Positions 49,326-61,399 of a stretch of DNA of 64,000 nucleotides are shown here, piece after piece. The stretch covers positions 16,241,307 to 16,305,306 of the forward strand of contig NC_134031.1 of NCBI RefSeq assembly GCF_964204645.1. The letters are read 5' to 3'. A program made the position numbers and the translations under genes. The notes beneath the pieces are model-generated. The model had not been told where the DNA came from and made no database searches. It worked only from the letters and a program-made list of their open reading frames with translations. The DNA comes from Tubulanus polymorphus. Taxonomy: Eukaryota > Nemertea > Palaeonemertea > Tubulaniformes > Tubulanidae. The stretch's first letter is position 1, and each line of letters starts with the position of its first letter.

Positions 49326-52300
49326 TTACACGATATTATTTTCGAATATATATTCTTTATTGACCAAACGGTTAAAACTCATTCTAGACAAATCGATTGT
49401 CTTATAACAACCGTCGACGATTAATTCCGATATTGCCCGACCAGCAGCCGGGGCGTGTTGCAATCCGTGACCACTAGAACCATTCACAAAATAGAAATTC
49501 TCATAATACGGATGACTACCAATTATCAGATTCTCATCCGCGGTATTGACTTCATAATAGCCACTCCATGCGCTACGCAACTATAAATTGAATATTTAAT
49601 GGTTAATACTTGAGTTTTAGAAACAGTGAGGGTAGTATAAATCAGGGTTCTTACCGATCAGGGAATGCAAAAATCCATGATATTTTCCTGATTTCCCCTG
49701 ACCCTCGACCAAAAATGGCCTGATTGAATTATAAGACATCCTCACAGCAGGGTTCCCACGGGTTTTGAAAAGTCTTGGAAAGTTTTGGAAAATGGGAATT
49801 TTTTTCCGGGCCTTGGAAAAGCTATGGAAATTTTGTTTTTCTCTATGGCTATGGAAAAGGTATGGAAAATCAGAAAATGACATCAAAATAAAAATTTCCT
49901 TCAATTTCAGATTATAGGCTATGGGCCTGCGCCAATTGTAACCACTAAGAATTTTGGTAACAAAAAGGGAGTTGTCACTTCCCTGTGACACAGTGGGGAC
50001 TGTTTCTTGTCAAGATGTTCCTTTTTGTGCCACTTGTCACCAGTAAGAACGACTAGACATCAAAAATTAAAGTTTCCAGACTTTTCTCTGATTTCTAAGA
50101 AAAGTGTCGGAATTCCCTGAACCTCCCTGCAGGAAAAATAAGTCCAGAATTCCATGATATCCCTTATCCGTAAGAACCCTGATATTATCTTGCTGTATTT
50201 ATTGCGTTACCTTTAATGTTTCCATTGCCGGTATTCGGTGTGCCATTACAGGCCAGATTTCATCTTGGAAGAAATCATAATCGACTTCCAGGTTGTCGGT
50301 GGGTGGTTCCTGTTCCTGTTGGAAACAACAATTTTTAGATCAAGCACTTCCGGTATACCGATTATGTCCAATCAGACATGTGAAATCCTGCTTAAATTTT
50401 TTTTAGGCATAAGCGTATAGCTATAGTTTACTCCCAGATGATTACCGTGAATGTCATTTTGTTCGATGAATGTCAATTCGACTGAAATTATGCTGATTAA
50501 ATTGCTTAGATTTTTCCGAAGACTTACCTCGGTTGGAGATTTTCCGCAAATGAAATTGTCTCCGGATTCTCTGCGCATATAAACTCCGGTGGGATCAATG
50601 AGGAATGGTAAATTCGAATTCGGTGGTATCTTCGGTGCATGGATTACATATACATATCTCTTCCTGTAAAACAGAAATTGAATATAGAACTAAATATCCA
50701 CTGATGAAATCATTCTAACAGTATCTATCATTAGATGAAAAATACAGTCAAATCATAATCTAGATAAGTTATCACTATTACTTAAGTCCTCACTACTTTT
50801 GGGTCCCACTTTATTTCTAAGTTCCAATTCAATTTACTAAGTTTAAGTCGTCATTTGGATAAGTCGTCAACAAATTATGATCATCCCCGCTGTGATGACT
50901 TAAGCGAATTTGACTGTATTACCATATTGAGTACGAGGTACACAAATAAAACACACCTAAAAATTGTTTCTCTCAATTCTGACAAACATGTAGAAACATA
51001 CAAAACACAGATCACATTTCTTTCTCCCAACCTTTGGAATGCTCTACGCAAAAACATTTGTCACAAACCCGATTTAGAAAATTAAAAAGATTCCTAATAA
51101 TATACCAGTTTACTGGATTACTTTTAATATTCTTTTAATATTGAATCAGCGAAATTGGCGCTATATAAGCATCATTACATCATCATCATATCTGAAGCCT
51201 AGGATACCTCGGTTCTACTGGTAGAGCTACACTGAGCAGCCCATCCCCACCTCCAATACCGACCAGCTTGGATACTTCTCCAGCAGACGGACCAGCCGCG
51301 TTAACGATGTGACGGAATTTAATTGGCTGCATATCATTGGAATCGTTACCCAGTAATCTGACCTGCAATTCGATTTTGAAAATCTTGAAAACAATTTTCT
51401 CTTCATCCATATGTCCACCACCATTTGAGACTTACGTGGGCATGGGTTAGCTGTTTCTTTTCTTCGGTTTGATTGTGAGCTTCGGTTCTGAACTGGAATC
51501 CGGTCACGTCGCCTTTCACATATTGAACGCCCATAGATTTGTTCTTTTGACGAAAAGCTACCAAGAACAGCCACGGATCGAACCAACCTTCTCGTTCCAT
51601 CGCTTCGTAAATACAAATTGTTAGACGAGAAGATACACAGTATCCGTGTATGATGATGACAAGAGAAATCCCACAATAACGAAGCCAAGATTGAAAAATT
51701 CTATATCAGATTGATGATATTTGAGGAGCAACGTTTCGGCTAACAACTGTTAGTACGCCTGATGATGGCTAACAGTTGTTTGCCGAAACGTCGCTCCTCA
51801 AATATAATCATTCTGATATAGAATTTTTCAATCTTGGCTTCGTTATTGTGGGATTTCTCTCGTCATACAAATCGTACACATCATAAAACAATCTTATCAT
51901 TTACAAATCGTACACATCATAAAACAATCTTATCATTTACAAATCGTACACATCATAAAAACAATCTTATCATTTCAAATTCATTTTTAAATAATCTACA
52001 GTAGAAAACCTCTCTTACATATAGTTCCACATTCGATATCATCTATATTTAACCATGGCCACCTGTGTCGCAAGTCCTTTTTCGTCAGAAACATTACTTT
52101 AGCACCTACTTCCCTGTTAAAGTTATATGAATTCTTAGATTAGTAGAATCATAAGCTGCAAATGTACAGTATGCTGCATTTGAGATTAAGATTGCATAGC
52201 TAGGGGTCCATTGACACCATGCCCTCATGGAAGTGGTCTTGGAAACTGCCAATTTCGATATGCATCTCCTGCCAAGTACAGAAACCAATGACAGGCCAAG

Positions 52301-53879
52301 TTTTGGGCTACAGCTGCGTATAGCGTAGATACATACAGAAAACCAAATATCGTAAAAAACCATAAATCAAAGTTGTCAAAAATTTCTAAAGAAAACTAGA
52401 CTGTATCTACAGACTGATGGATTACAGATGAAAAGTGAATGCAATAGTAGGGCTTAAGTCCCTAGTAAGCAAAAAGTGCAGGGCACAGGCAATTCAACAG
52501 TCGTGAGTCAGATCTGAATCATTTCACTTTCAATTCTTTTACTCTAATGTTCAAAGACACCTATTTAACATCATTGATTCACTTACGTCTGTATTTTATG
52601 ATTATACATCAAAGTTTCAGCACCTTTTTCCGAGGCCAGAAACAAATATCCTTTTTCGAAATATTGCACATCAGGAGGATCCAAATCTGGAAATGAGCGC
52701 AGCAGCCGCATTAACATTTTTACGAGTAGAAACGACGATTAGTAATAAACATAATGATCGTGGAGACACCGGAACCTACCGTATACACTTAGGTTTTGTT
52801 TCACGTTCTTCAGAAATTCTGCACCAAACATCGACATGCGAATATTCTCCGGCAGAGAAAACTGTTGACGAATTCCGCCACACGAAAGAACGGTCGATGC
52901 ACGAGTATACTGAATTAGAGTTAATGACATGATACCTTCTTTAATTAGATCCGAGCGAGTATACCATTATGATAAGAACCAATTAAGCATCCGTAAAAAC
53001 ATAACCGTGCTTGCTTCACAGCATTGATGACATAGAATACATTGAAAAAAATAATTCATGAACTAAAAGCCATTTGGAATAAAGTTCATGGTTGAAAATA
53101 TTGATAGAACATAGAACCACGACTTTTTTTCAAAAGATATCTTTTGACCAAGTGATAATAGATAGTGCCTTGAGCCTTTTACAGATATAAAAATATGTAT
53201 TCTTTTGTAGTAGCTTATTTCGACATTTTTACTTACACTGCTATCCCTCTCTACAATCGTCACTTTCATGTCAAGATTTTTCTGCTTTAACCAGTAAGCA
53301 ACTGCGGAGCCCATTATTCCCCCGCCGACTATCAAACAGTCCGTTTCTAACGGAACAATCTTATTTTCATCTACAATAGAAAAACATTTGACCATGATTA
53401 AGGGGGCATAGGAGGAAAGAGAAGGAGAATGATGTTTGAAATTTCATGGCCAGACACTAGATTAGAACGCCGACAATGCAGCAGAGACCAGAGGCAGAGA
53501 GCACACAGAATAGCCGATAGGAATGGCTGTCAAGCCGCAAGTGGCAGTATGACCAGCATATTCTGGTCTGGCAAAAGGCTATGCTAACAGTACACTATAT
53601 ACTCTAAGCCCCTAAAGGTTCACAAACAACAAACTAACGAATATATAGCTGAATGAAAATTAAATTTGAATTTGATTGACTCAACCACCTACCGCTAAAT
53701 TCATTTTTAAGACTATTCCATCGGTTTTCAGTAGAATAATCGCCGACTTGTCGATTTCGGGATGTGTACGGATCGGATTCGTAAGCGTTTAGTCGGCCGC
53801 CGTTGTGAATTAAACGCAATAAACGTTTAATTCGGAAGCCCGAATTGAACCGTAAAATTCTTAACATGGGCGCGGCCAT
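49326..53879 (-). CDS. FOXRED1: FOXRED1: mitochondrial complex I assembly oxidoreductase
   Basis: FAD-dependent oxidoreductase needed for assembly of respiratory complex I in mitochondria. Exons on the minus strand: 53693-53879, 53237-53370, 52780-52909, 52587-52686, 52019-52113, 51436-51602, 51208-51362, 50528-50663, 50211-50315, 49326-49580; 487 residues in frame, against 486 in human. [20 protein letters not shown] is an Arg-rich presequence. The FAD-binding GGGIMG is at 78-83, [14 protein letters not shown] at 117-130, REGWFDPW in the middle, [10 protein letters not shown] after it, and [15 protein letters not shown] near the end. The C-terminus FENNIV matches the human ENNII ending. The start ATG is chosen over an upstream non-ATG frame for its strong context (AAAGATGG). 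A diverged inverted copy lies at 33-36 kb. Confidence 0.95.
49643..50182. mobile_element. TIR element with CAGGGTTCTTAC ends, with a nested GGTTCCCACGGG repeat
   Basis: TCAGGGTTCTTACCGATCAG at the left is matched by TTATCCGTAAGAACCCTGAT at the right. From about 49746 a second repeat begins, GCAGGGTTCCCACGGGTTT, followed by TCTTGGAAAGTTTTGGAAAA. It lies in the last FOXRED1 intron. Related fragments are near 31450-31740 and 60908. Confidence 0.6.
50743..50919. mobile_element. Pogo/Tigger-like MITE
   Basis: TACAGTCAAATCATAATCTA at the left; GACTTAAGCGAATTTGACTGTA at the right is its inverse. Several AAGTCCTCAC and AAGTCGTC motifs lie inside. In a FOXRED1 intron. The TA-CAGT end suggests the pogo group. 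Confidence 0.55.
50930..51180 (+). mobile_element. Decayed 3' end of a non-LTR retrotransposon
   Basis: The plus strand encodes [20 protein letters not shown] then a stop, followed in the same frame by KRFLII. This resembles the last residues of LINE reverse transcriptase ORFs (a LWNALP-type motif followed by F+). It ends in GGCGCTATATAAG and a simple tail. A similar GGCGCTATATAA string occurs near 8965. Only a fragment, with a stop inside. Confidence 0.5.
51656..51868. mobile_element. Long foldback MITE
   Basis: An almost perfect hairpin: GAGAAATCCCACAATAACGA pairs with TCGTTATTGTGGGATTTCTC, and GAGGAGCAACGTTTCGGC with GCCGAAACGTCGCTCCTC. About 210 bases in a FOXRED1 intron. A diverged relative (GAGAATCCCACAATTATAACG, with a CGTTTCGAC motif) is at about 34100-34200 in an intron of the paralogue. 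Confidence 0.8.
51867..51978. repeat. Three tandem 36-bp units
   Basis: ACAAATCGTACACATCATAA followed by AACAATCTTATCATTT, repeated three times next to the right end of the foldback element. Confidence 0.85.
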
Positions 53880-54150
53880 CTTTAATTTCAATTAAAATTT
53901 ATTTAATCAAAACCTGTATAGTTTATTAGACAAAAGAATCTGCTCATTTAAGGGGCGATGATGTGCTGCGTATGAAAATGCGATTAATGTGAAAAAATAT
54001 GTTTAAAATAAAGATGGTTGTAAAGTTTTGTTTTCCCGAACCCCAAATTTCTGAGCGTCACCTGGCGGCATTAACCGTTACTATGTGTTAAAATGGCGAG
54101 CTCCATCGCTGATGATGTAAACAGAAACTTTCTGAGTGGAAATTTGAGAG
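53880..54150. promoter_or_regulatory. Bidirectional promoter, FOXRED1 / SMG7
   Basis: Only 271 bp separate the start codons of FOXRED1 (minus) and SMG7 (plus). YY1-like AAGATGGCCGC lies over the FOXRED1 start and AAAATGGCGAG near 54091 on the SMG7 side. CCTGGCGGCA at about 54060 is GC-rich; no TATA box. This fits a shared promoter for two housekeeping genes. Confidence 0.65.
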
Positions 54151-54158
54151 ATGAGTAA
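54093..54158 (+). CDS. Upstream ORF overlapping the SMG7 start
   Basis: An ATG in strong context (AAAATGG) opens a 21-residue frame starting MASSIADDVNR. Its TAA lies inside ATGAGTAA, so it ends 8 bases into the main reading frame, whose ATG is at 54151. It counts only if transcription starts upstream of 54093. No known peptide family. Confidence 0.45.
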   Translation: MASSIADDVNRNFLSGNLRDE

Positions 54159-57100
54159 GACGACTGTGTCGCAGCTTTACAGGTCAGTTGTATTTAACAT
54201 CTGTAATTATCTGTGTATGTATTCCTTTTAAATCAGCGTTCATTCAAGATGAGATAGTAGCGATTAGTGCATGATTTGTTGCTCGGTGGTTCTTTCGTGT
54301 AGAAATTTGCAAATCGAAATCATATGGTTGGTTGGGGTCGAGTTCCAATCTGCATTGATTGTTGCCAAGATTATGGGTTCGTTTTCATCAATTCTTTCTT
54401 TAATTTTTTCAGACAAGCAGAATCGTTGAAATCTAAAATAGCAGGTAACTTTTTTAGTTTCCCCAAATTTGCCCAATTAATCGCACAATTTAAACCGTGT
54501 ATTGAATTTCACTTTTATTTAATCATCCAGATACATCATTTGGAAGTAACGAAGCTTGGACCTCTCGTCAGAGTTTGCAAGATATTTACCAGAAACTATT
54601 AGTAGTTGATTTGGAATATGCCTTGGATAAGAAAGTGGAACAGGATCTGTGAGTATTAAAGAGAAGCTGGAATGTGATCAAGTAGAATAAATTACGAGAC
54701 GATTGAATAGTACTAGGCCTATATAGGTTAACTATTTATTTGACGCACAAGCTTTCGCTACTAATTTATAGAAGTTTCATCCACTCACTCACCTGATGGA
54801 GTTACTATACATTAGTAGCGAAAGCTTGTGCGTTAAATCAAATTATTTACCTATAGTGCTACTCATCTCGCTATTTATTCTAAACCTGGTTAACACCCCT
54901 ACTCTACGAATGTGCTCAAAGAGAAATGTTAAAGTTCATAGATGCCAAAGTAATCTACTAACGCCCTTTGCTGAGTGACCTAGTTTTTTCCATACAACTG
55001 GCGCCGTATTTTGTGTGGCCCATTCTCATTAAATCGTCAAAAGATTGTTTACTTCTTGGCACAAAATGTGCCCTCTTCTCATCCTGTCTGACCAATGAAG
55101 ACAGGATACTAAAATAAAATGTAGAGTAGAGGTTTAAAACACATTTAGAAATGCAGCGCTGCACTTGGTAATTTTTCTAAGTAGTCAGGGGCAGCACCTT
55201 TCTATCAGTCACTTACTATTGTAGATTTATTGGAAACTGCTATATGGTCAGTCTTTCCGTATACACCAGAAATTATGATTTCTCTGTGATAAAAGCAACC
55301 GTATGAAAGGGCTGATATTGGGATATATAATGTCATACCGGCCTAGATATGTATGAAGTCTTACCTTTTTGCCTTTCAGTTGGAATCATGTTTTCAAAAA
55401 TCAGATTAATGCTATGCAATCACAAGCTAAAGACCGACAGGTAACGTACAACGTAAGTTCATTTTCCGATGAATCATTTCGTGTCGGGCTCTGTTTTGAA
55501 ATATGACTAAACCGGTCTATGAATTACAGAACGTGAAGAAGTCTGAAATTCAAGCGAGTCTCAATCTGTTTTTGGAAACCTCCAGTGGATTTTATGTGCA
55601 GGTTCGTAGTACGACAACGCTGCTTTCACTTTCGGGAATTTCCCCTCGAAGTTTGCCATTTCTGTAATTGCTTTCACTTTCTATTTCAGCTCCTCGAAGA
55701 ACTATGCAGTGCCTTTAAACTAGATCTCCCATTTCGAAAACAAGCCTCATTTTACGGAGTACTGAAAGGTAGCCACTAATTTTGAAGTCTTTAGATCCAC
55801 AAAACATGAACAAAGAATGCCTGAAATGCAATAAATTTTACAATAAAATGTTATAGATTATATTTGCGTTAAATAATCTTCATTGTTCGAATATTTGATT
55901 TTCCTCATTGTAGAATCTAGTACGGTCAAAGGAATCAAAATGCCGAAGAGAGTTTCAGCTATGTATATTGTGCAATATGCTTTAGTTCATTTGGGGGATA
56001 TAGGTAATTGACGTGGTGTTTCACATATATGAGTACACAGTGACTGATTCAGCTGAGCAAATCATCAGGTGTTGAATTTTCTATTGATTCTGTTTTTATT
56101 ACGTAGCGAGGTACAGACAGCAGATTGATCAAGCTCAGACGTACTACAGACACGCCGCTTCACTCGTACCTTCTAATGGTAACCATTCGATATTCATTAA
56201 TTGATTAACCCTTTCAGTGCCGACTAATTGATAATACAATACAAAAGTGCCGGAGATAATCTCAACGTCTCAAGAATTTCAACCCAGTGTGTTGAATAAC
56301 GGGTATACCACTGATATGCCTCTACACCGTGGTGCGGTGTATCGTTAGTTACTTTTATTTCACTGTTTGACAGATGCTGCCAACTTTCAATACCCGGTAG
56401 ATATCAAAACTAATTACTAATGACATCAATACGCCGCGAAGCGGTGTACTAGTGTCGCCCATTTATACACTGCACTGCAGTGTAGAATATGCGCTGAAAG
56501 GGTTAATTTACCAAGGAATATTGAGATTCATAAGTATCATTCCGTGTGTTCTCTATTCATAGGTCAACCGTACAATCAGTTAGCGATTCTGGAAGCGGCG
56601 AAAGGTAACAAATTGGCGACGGTTTTCTATTATATACGCAGTCTAGCAGTGAAACATCCTTTCCCTGTAGCCGCCACAAATTTGGAGAAATTCTACACAA
56701 AAGCTAGCAGAGAACCGTAAGTATAAGTTATCTTTTTTACGTGCGGCGGATTTCGATATATTCGATCAAAGAATCTGTGAAATTGTTGTAATTTTTGCGA
56801 TTTTCAGAATTGGTGACGCAAAGGGGAAATTATCTATGAATTCGATAGTGTCGTACTACCTTCACTTTCATGCATTGATACACCTGTGTTTAGGTAAGTA
56901 TTCATAAATACCAGGAATAAGAATGAATTGGAAATGCAGGCAAACCCCGCATCAATTCGTACTAATGGAATTTATTCAGATTTGGATCTGGCGAAGAAGC
57001 TGAGCGATCGTATCATTAATAATTTGGTCGTGCACATAAATTCGGCCAGTTTCAACGCTTATCGCCTCGTGCAAGTGGTCTCTATAAACATGTACGCTCT

Positions 57101-60100
57101 GCATCGTCTGCAAAAAGATAAGAAAGATCAGCTAAACGCGCAACAAGAGCGATGTCTCGAACTAATGCTTAATTTTACTGGTAAGTAATTTTCGATTGTA
57201 ATTACCGGTTCTATCAACAAGTCTATTTTGTTAACTGACTTATGTTTCGTATCGGCCGCTTTCAGTTTCATTGCTCGATCAGTTTTTGTGTAACATCCCG
57301 AAACAGGAACAGAAAGCGAAGGACTACCATACGTTACCCGCTATCAAACTACTGCTCGACTGGGTGAAATTAAACGACCAATGTCTGACGAAACAAACGT
57401 TCAAAAATTCGGCGTAAGTTCACAAAAATTTCGGCCGTATATCTTAATATCCTGGTGATCGCTTTTGAATCATCAATTGTCATTATTTTCTCTGCAGGAT
57501 TTTCTTCAACCTGTCCAGATTGTTGAACAATATACAAAGTCCGGATGCCGCTAAAGTTGATTTGGAAACATGTATGAATTCGGATTTAGTCCAATAATCA
57601 TCAAGTTAAGGCTATTCCATGCTGAAGTATTAGGCAAATATTTTATGATTTTCATTTGTAGATACTAACTGGCCACTACCGGAAGATTTGGATACGATTG
57701 GTTTCAAACCATTAGATGAATATCAAAGGTAAGAAGGACTTCAACAAAAAGACATGATGACAGAAAATTTGTTGAAAATTTTAACAGCGTAATTATTGTT
57801 GTTTTGTTATTAAGTGCGTTGGACTTCAATAAAAAACTCAGTGATGTTGTAACCGTGGAAACTGAAAATCGTCTACGATGTCATCGTTTGTTGGAACACG
57901 GAAAATGGATCAGCGAAAATTTCCCGAGGTAAGAATAGGGGCTGATCTAGGGGTGGTTATGAGGTCCTGACCCCTGCCTTCCCATCTAGGTTGCCGAGAC
58001 AGCAATCGTTAAAACCTATAAATTTGGCACTCATCCTTTCGGAAATTGCATCTTTCCAGATGGGTTTCTTCAAAAAATATCTAGCTCTTATATTGTAACC
58101 CCGCTTGTGGTATGGCTGCTTTATCCGAGGAATGCCATTTTCTTTTAGCCCCCCACCTTCTTATTTGTGTAGATTCATCCCTGAAGAATTATTTTACAAT
58201 GAGAACTTTCAATTGAAAATATGAATGTAAATTTGACGAGTTGACTGCGTTATCTTATAGCTTAAATTTGTTGAGTGTACAAGCTCTGAAATCTGGCAAA
58301 CTGCAGTTCCGTGTTCCGGGGGCACATGTGAAACTAGTGACTGGTGAGTTTCATATTTTATTCCATACTGTGCAACTCATGATTCATCGTGAAAATTGCT
58401 GAATATGAAAAAAAAATTTTAAATCTTTTCAGGAAGCGACAGTGAAAATGAAAAGACCGGAGCGGACAAGAAAACGTCGAGGCAGAATGTAGCGATTCAA
58501 GCGATTCTACAAAACAGTAAAACTGAAAACAGAATGGAGGTAAGGCAGATCATATTTAGTTCATCAGTGTTGCGGATAGTTTTTAGTTCTTAATCCTTTC
58601 AGTGATGACTAATTAGTACTCGAAAGTACTGTGGAGATAATTTTAAAAAGATTTTTTTAAAAGTTCCACCCCAATGCGCTGAACAACAGGCATACTGATA
58701 AAGTGTATTGTTGGTTACTAATATTTCACTAGGTTCTGCTATCTTTCAAAAGAGATAAAAACTTTTTCCTAAGAACAATCATACATCACTCGTGGTTAGA
58801 TTCTCAATGATATGGCATTTTACAGGGCAACAAAATTCTATCGGAGAGACCGAAGTCGGGAAAGAAATCCAACAGCGGAAAGTCAGGTCAACCGGTAATC
58901 GGCAAAGTTCAAATTCTGTCGCCGCCTCACAGCAAGAATCAACAGCAGCAAGGAAACCCGGTAATCAGCTACAGCGACGGAAACCGCTCGCGAAATAACT
59001 CGGCGAGCAGTCAACACAGTGACATGAGCTCGACGTCCAATCAGTCGATCGGGAATCACACGAATACGGTTAGAAAGAATTCGAATCCGTCTGCTAGTAA
59101 TGTACGATTGATAAATCAGCCGAGACACCAAACGCCGCATCCGCAGCAGTCGAATATCCCGTTACCCGAACAGAACCTAGCGAGTTTCCCTCCTTTACCG
59201 ACCAATTCGGTGAATGGAATCGGGCAACCGAGAGCTGGGTTTTATTCGGGCATGGCGCAGACCGGAGTTAACAGGATGCCGCGGCCACCGGCTAATGTCG
59301 ATCCCGATGTTCCACCGCCGGCGAGAATGTTCCCGTTGTTCTCGGCGCGACCCGAGAATAAATATCATCCGAATCATCCACCCCCTCCGTCGGCGGCGAC
59401 GTCGGAAACGCGTCTGAACTCGCAGCCCGATCCGAACATATTTCCCAACTACCCGTCACCCCCTTCAACGACTACAAATGGGCCGGTGATGTCCACAGGT
59501 GGCGGATACCCATTCATGTTCCCACCACCCCCACAGATACCACAGCAACCACAACAATTGATGAAGCCGGATTCAGGCAATTCAGGTATGTTTCATCAGT
59601 TACTCAGTCTGTGAAGAGTCCAGGCAAGTTTTCCGCATCAATGATCTCCATTGTCGGAATTGCTTTTCCAGGTGCGCGGATCGATTTGGGGAATCTGTTT
59701 CAAGAATATCAACAGCAGCCTCCTCAACAAGCGAACTGGCCGATCTATCGACCGAACGTTCCCCCGCCGCCATTCGGAATCCAGAATAACCGACCGATGG
59801 CGCCGCTTCCGCCTCATATGGATTACGATCCTTTGAAATCGTTGTTCAGTCAACCTCCGCCGGGTCATCCGTTATTCCCCGGATTTTCGCAGCAGGCGAG
59901 CAAAGAGGAAAGTATCGATATCTGGAAACCGAGTACGGCTGATTTAAATTTGAATATCGTGGTAAGGGCTAGCGTTAGATCTGTAAATGTCACATGTTTA
60001 TAGAATTCTGTACTACTTAGTTTCAGTGTTCCTTCACGTGATCAATGTTGTCTTATTACAGCAACACACTGCACCAAACAGGGACAGCACATTCTCCGCA

Positions 60101-61399
60101 CCCTCTAGACAATCTTATCACCTTCATGAGGTATATATCTCATTTTTGCATTGGCATAAACTGGTATCTTTTATTTGGAAAATTTCTCCGACAATAGCAA
60201 CATCATGCACCTCGTCCACCGTGCACATTTTCTCAACAACTCGTTCCAATTTTCGCATCGATTTCGTAGAATACATAGATTAACGATGATGGTAACTTCT
60301 ATCGACTGTTATGTATTTCAGACTGCACGTAACAACCTGGAACCAGTGGAAGACAACGGAAATAGGTATGAGCGTGATTCTGAAGCGTTCAATGTACATC
60401 AGTGGCGCTAGAAAGTTTGAAATTATGGTATTGTTGATATTTTCAGTTCGCTGTTTTCTTCTACTGACCAAACTGGTGTTGCGTCGTATTCATTATTCAG
60501 TCAGTCACCTTGGACTATGCCACCACCGAGACAGAAAATTGAGAATAAAGGTTTGTTTGATGAATGCTAGTTTCTTCACAGCTGTACCACACTAAACCCC
60601 AATGACTGGGTTACTAATTCGTTGTTTGATCTGAGATACGTGAAAATTTTACAAAATTGGAAATAATGTGACAGCGCATCATTTGTTTACAGGTGTTGGG
60701 TTCGACATGGTTTATAACGGAGAGTGTTCGAGTGGTCAATCGCAACCGGTACCGCAGCTGATTCCAGCGCCGCCCGATCATCATTCAGAACAAGATCAAT
60801 ACGCTGCCAATAACATGCAGGTTCGTTCATTTATCAACTTTTGAAAAATTGTTACATTTCTAGATGGATTCAGCAAATGTCCGTGTATTATCAGATAAGT
60901 GTTTGTGACAGGGTTCTTAAAGATCATGGAAAATCTTGGAATTCCAGGGGAAGGAAAAAAACGAGGGAATATTGACTCTTCTCTTTAAAATCATGGAAAA
61001 GTCGGGGCCTGGTTTTATAGACTGGTATTACCTTTAACCCAAGGACTAATTCAATTCATTTTCAATTGAGTTGGCCCCTGGGTTAAAGGTAATACCAGTC
61101 TATAAAACCGGCCCCGGTGATTTTGAAAAATAGCTCAGTCCTTTTGATTTTTTTGAAGCTCAGTGTTTTAGGGAGCAGTGTGAACAATCTTAAATTGTGC
61201 GGCAATGCCACCCTCGATGATAGCCCCTTACGACATTACAGTGTCCTTAAAAATTTGATGTCGAAATTGGTCCCATACTGAGAAAGGTTGAAAAGCATTC
61301 AAATTCTATGAATTTCAGTCATTGTGGTCGTCGGGTCCATCTCCACTAGAGAAACTACTCGAACAACAGAAACAACAACGTCAGAACGACCCGCATTGA
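54151..61399 (+). CDS. SMG7: SMG7: nonsense-mediated mRNA decay factor
   Basis: SMG7 binds phosphorylated UPF1 and recruits deadenylation and decay machinery. Exons: 54151-54182, 54413-54444, 54531-54648, 55380-55452, 55530-55601, 55690-55768, 55914-56003, 56107-56178, 56563-56716, 56808-56893, 56980-57180, 57266-57413, 57498-57571, 57662-57728, 57815-57928, 58261-58343, 58433-58539, 58826-59585, 59672-59961, 60062-60130, 60322-60365, 60447-60550, 60693-60820, 61319-61399; 1025 residues in frame. The 14-3-3-like domain begins LYRQAESLKSK, with LEYALDKKVEQDLWNHVFKN nearly identical to human; the Lys of FKN aligns with the phosphoserine contact Lys66. RHAASLVPSNGQPYNQLAIL belongs to the same domain. 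The helical-hairpin domain follows, ending near WISENFPR. The C-terminal half is Pro/Gln/Asn-rich (exon 18 alone is 760 bases). The end LWSSGPSPLEKLLEQQK matches the human C-terminus. Confidence 0.96.
54683..54882. mobile_element. Foldback MITE, GCGAAAGCTTGTGCG family, copy 2
   Basis: In the third SMG7 intron. TTATTTGACGCACAAGCTTT and AAGCTTGTGCGTTAAATCAA are the inner arms, ACGAGACGATTGAATAGTAC and GTGCTACTCATCTCG the outer ones. Same arrangement as 8485-8662. Confidence 0.75.
56205..56506. mobile_element. TTAA-flanked MITE, copy 2 (complete)
   Basis: TTAACCCTTTCAGTGCCGAC at the left, GCGCTGAAAGGGTTAA at the right: near-perfect ends inside TTAA. The inner CACCGTGGTGCGGTGTAT and CACTGCACTGCAGTGTAG palindromes are shared with copy 1. 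In a SMG7 intron; length about 300 bases. Confidence 0.75.
58590..58762. mobile_element. TTAA-flanked MITE, copy 3 (truncated)
   Basis: TTAATCCTTTCAGTGATGAC and the following GTACTGTGGAGATAATTTT match the left half of the other copies. The right end is missing. In the SMG7 intron before the long exon. Confidence 0.6.
61004..61117. mobile_element. Foldback MITE, TATAGACTGGTATTA family (best copy)
   Basis: GGGGCCTGGTTTTATAGACT and AGTCTATAAAACCGGCCCC are almost perfect inverse ends; inner arms GGTATTACCTTTAACCC and GGGTTAAAGGTAATACC pair fully. In the last SMG7 intron. Confidence 0.8.

Noticed and set aside
59195-59868. Arg-rich minus-strand frames within SMG7 exons
   Set aside because: Shadows of the Pro/Asn-rich SMG7 coding frame.
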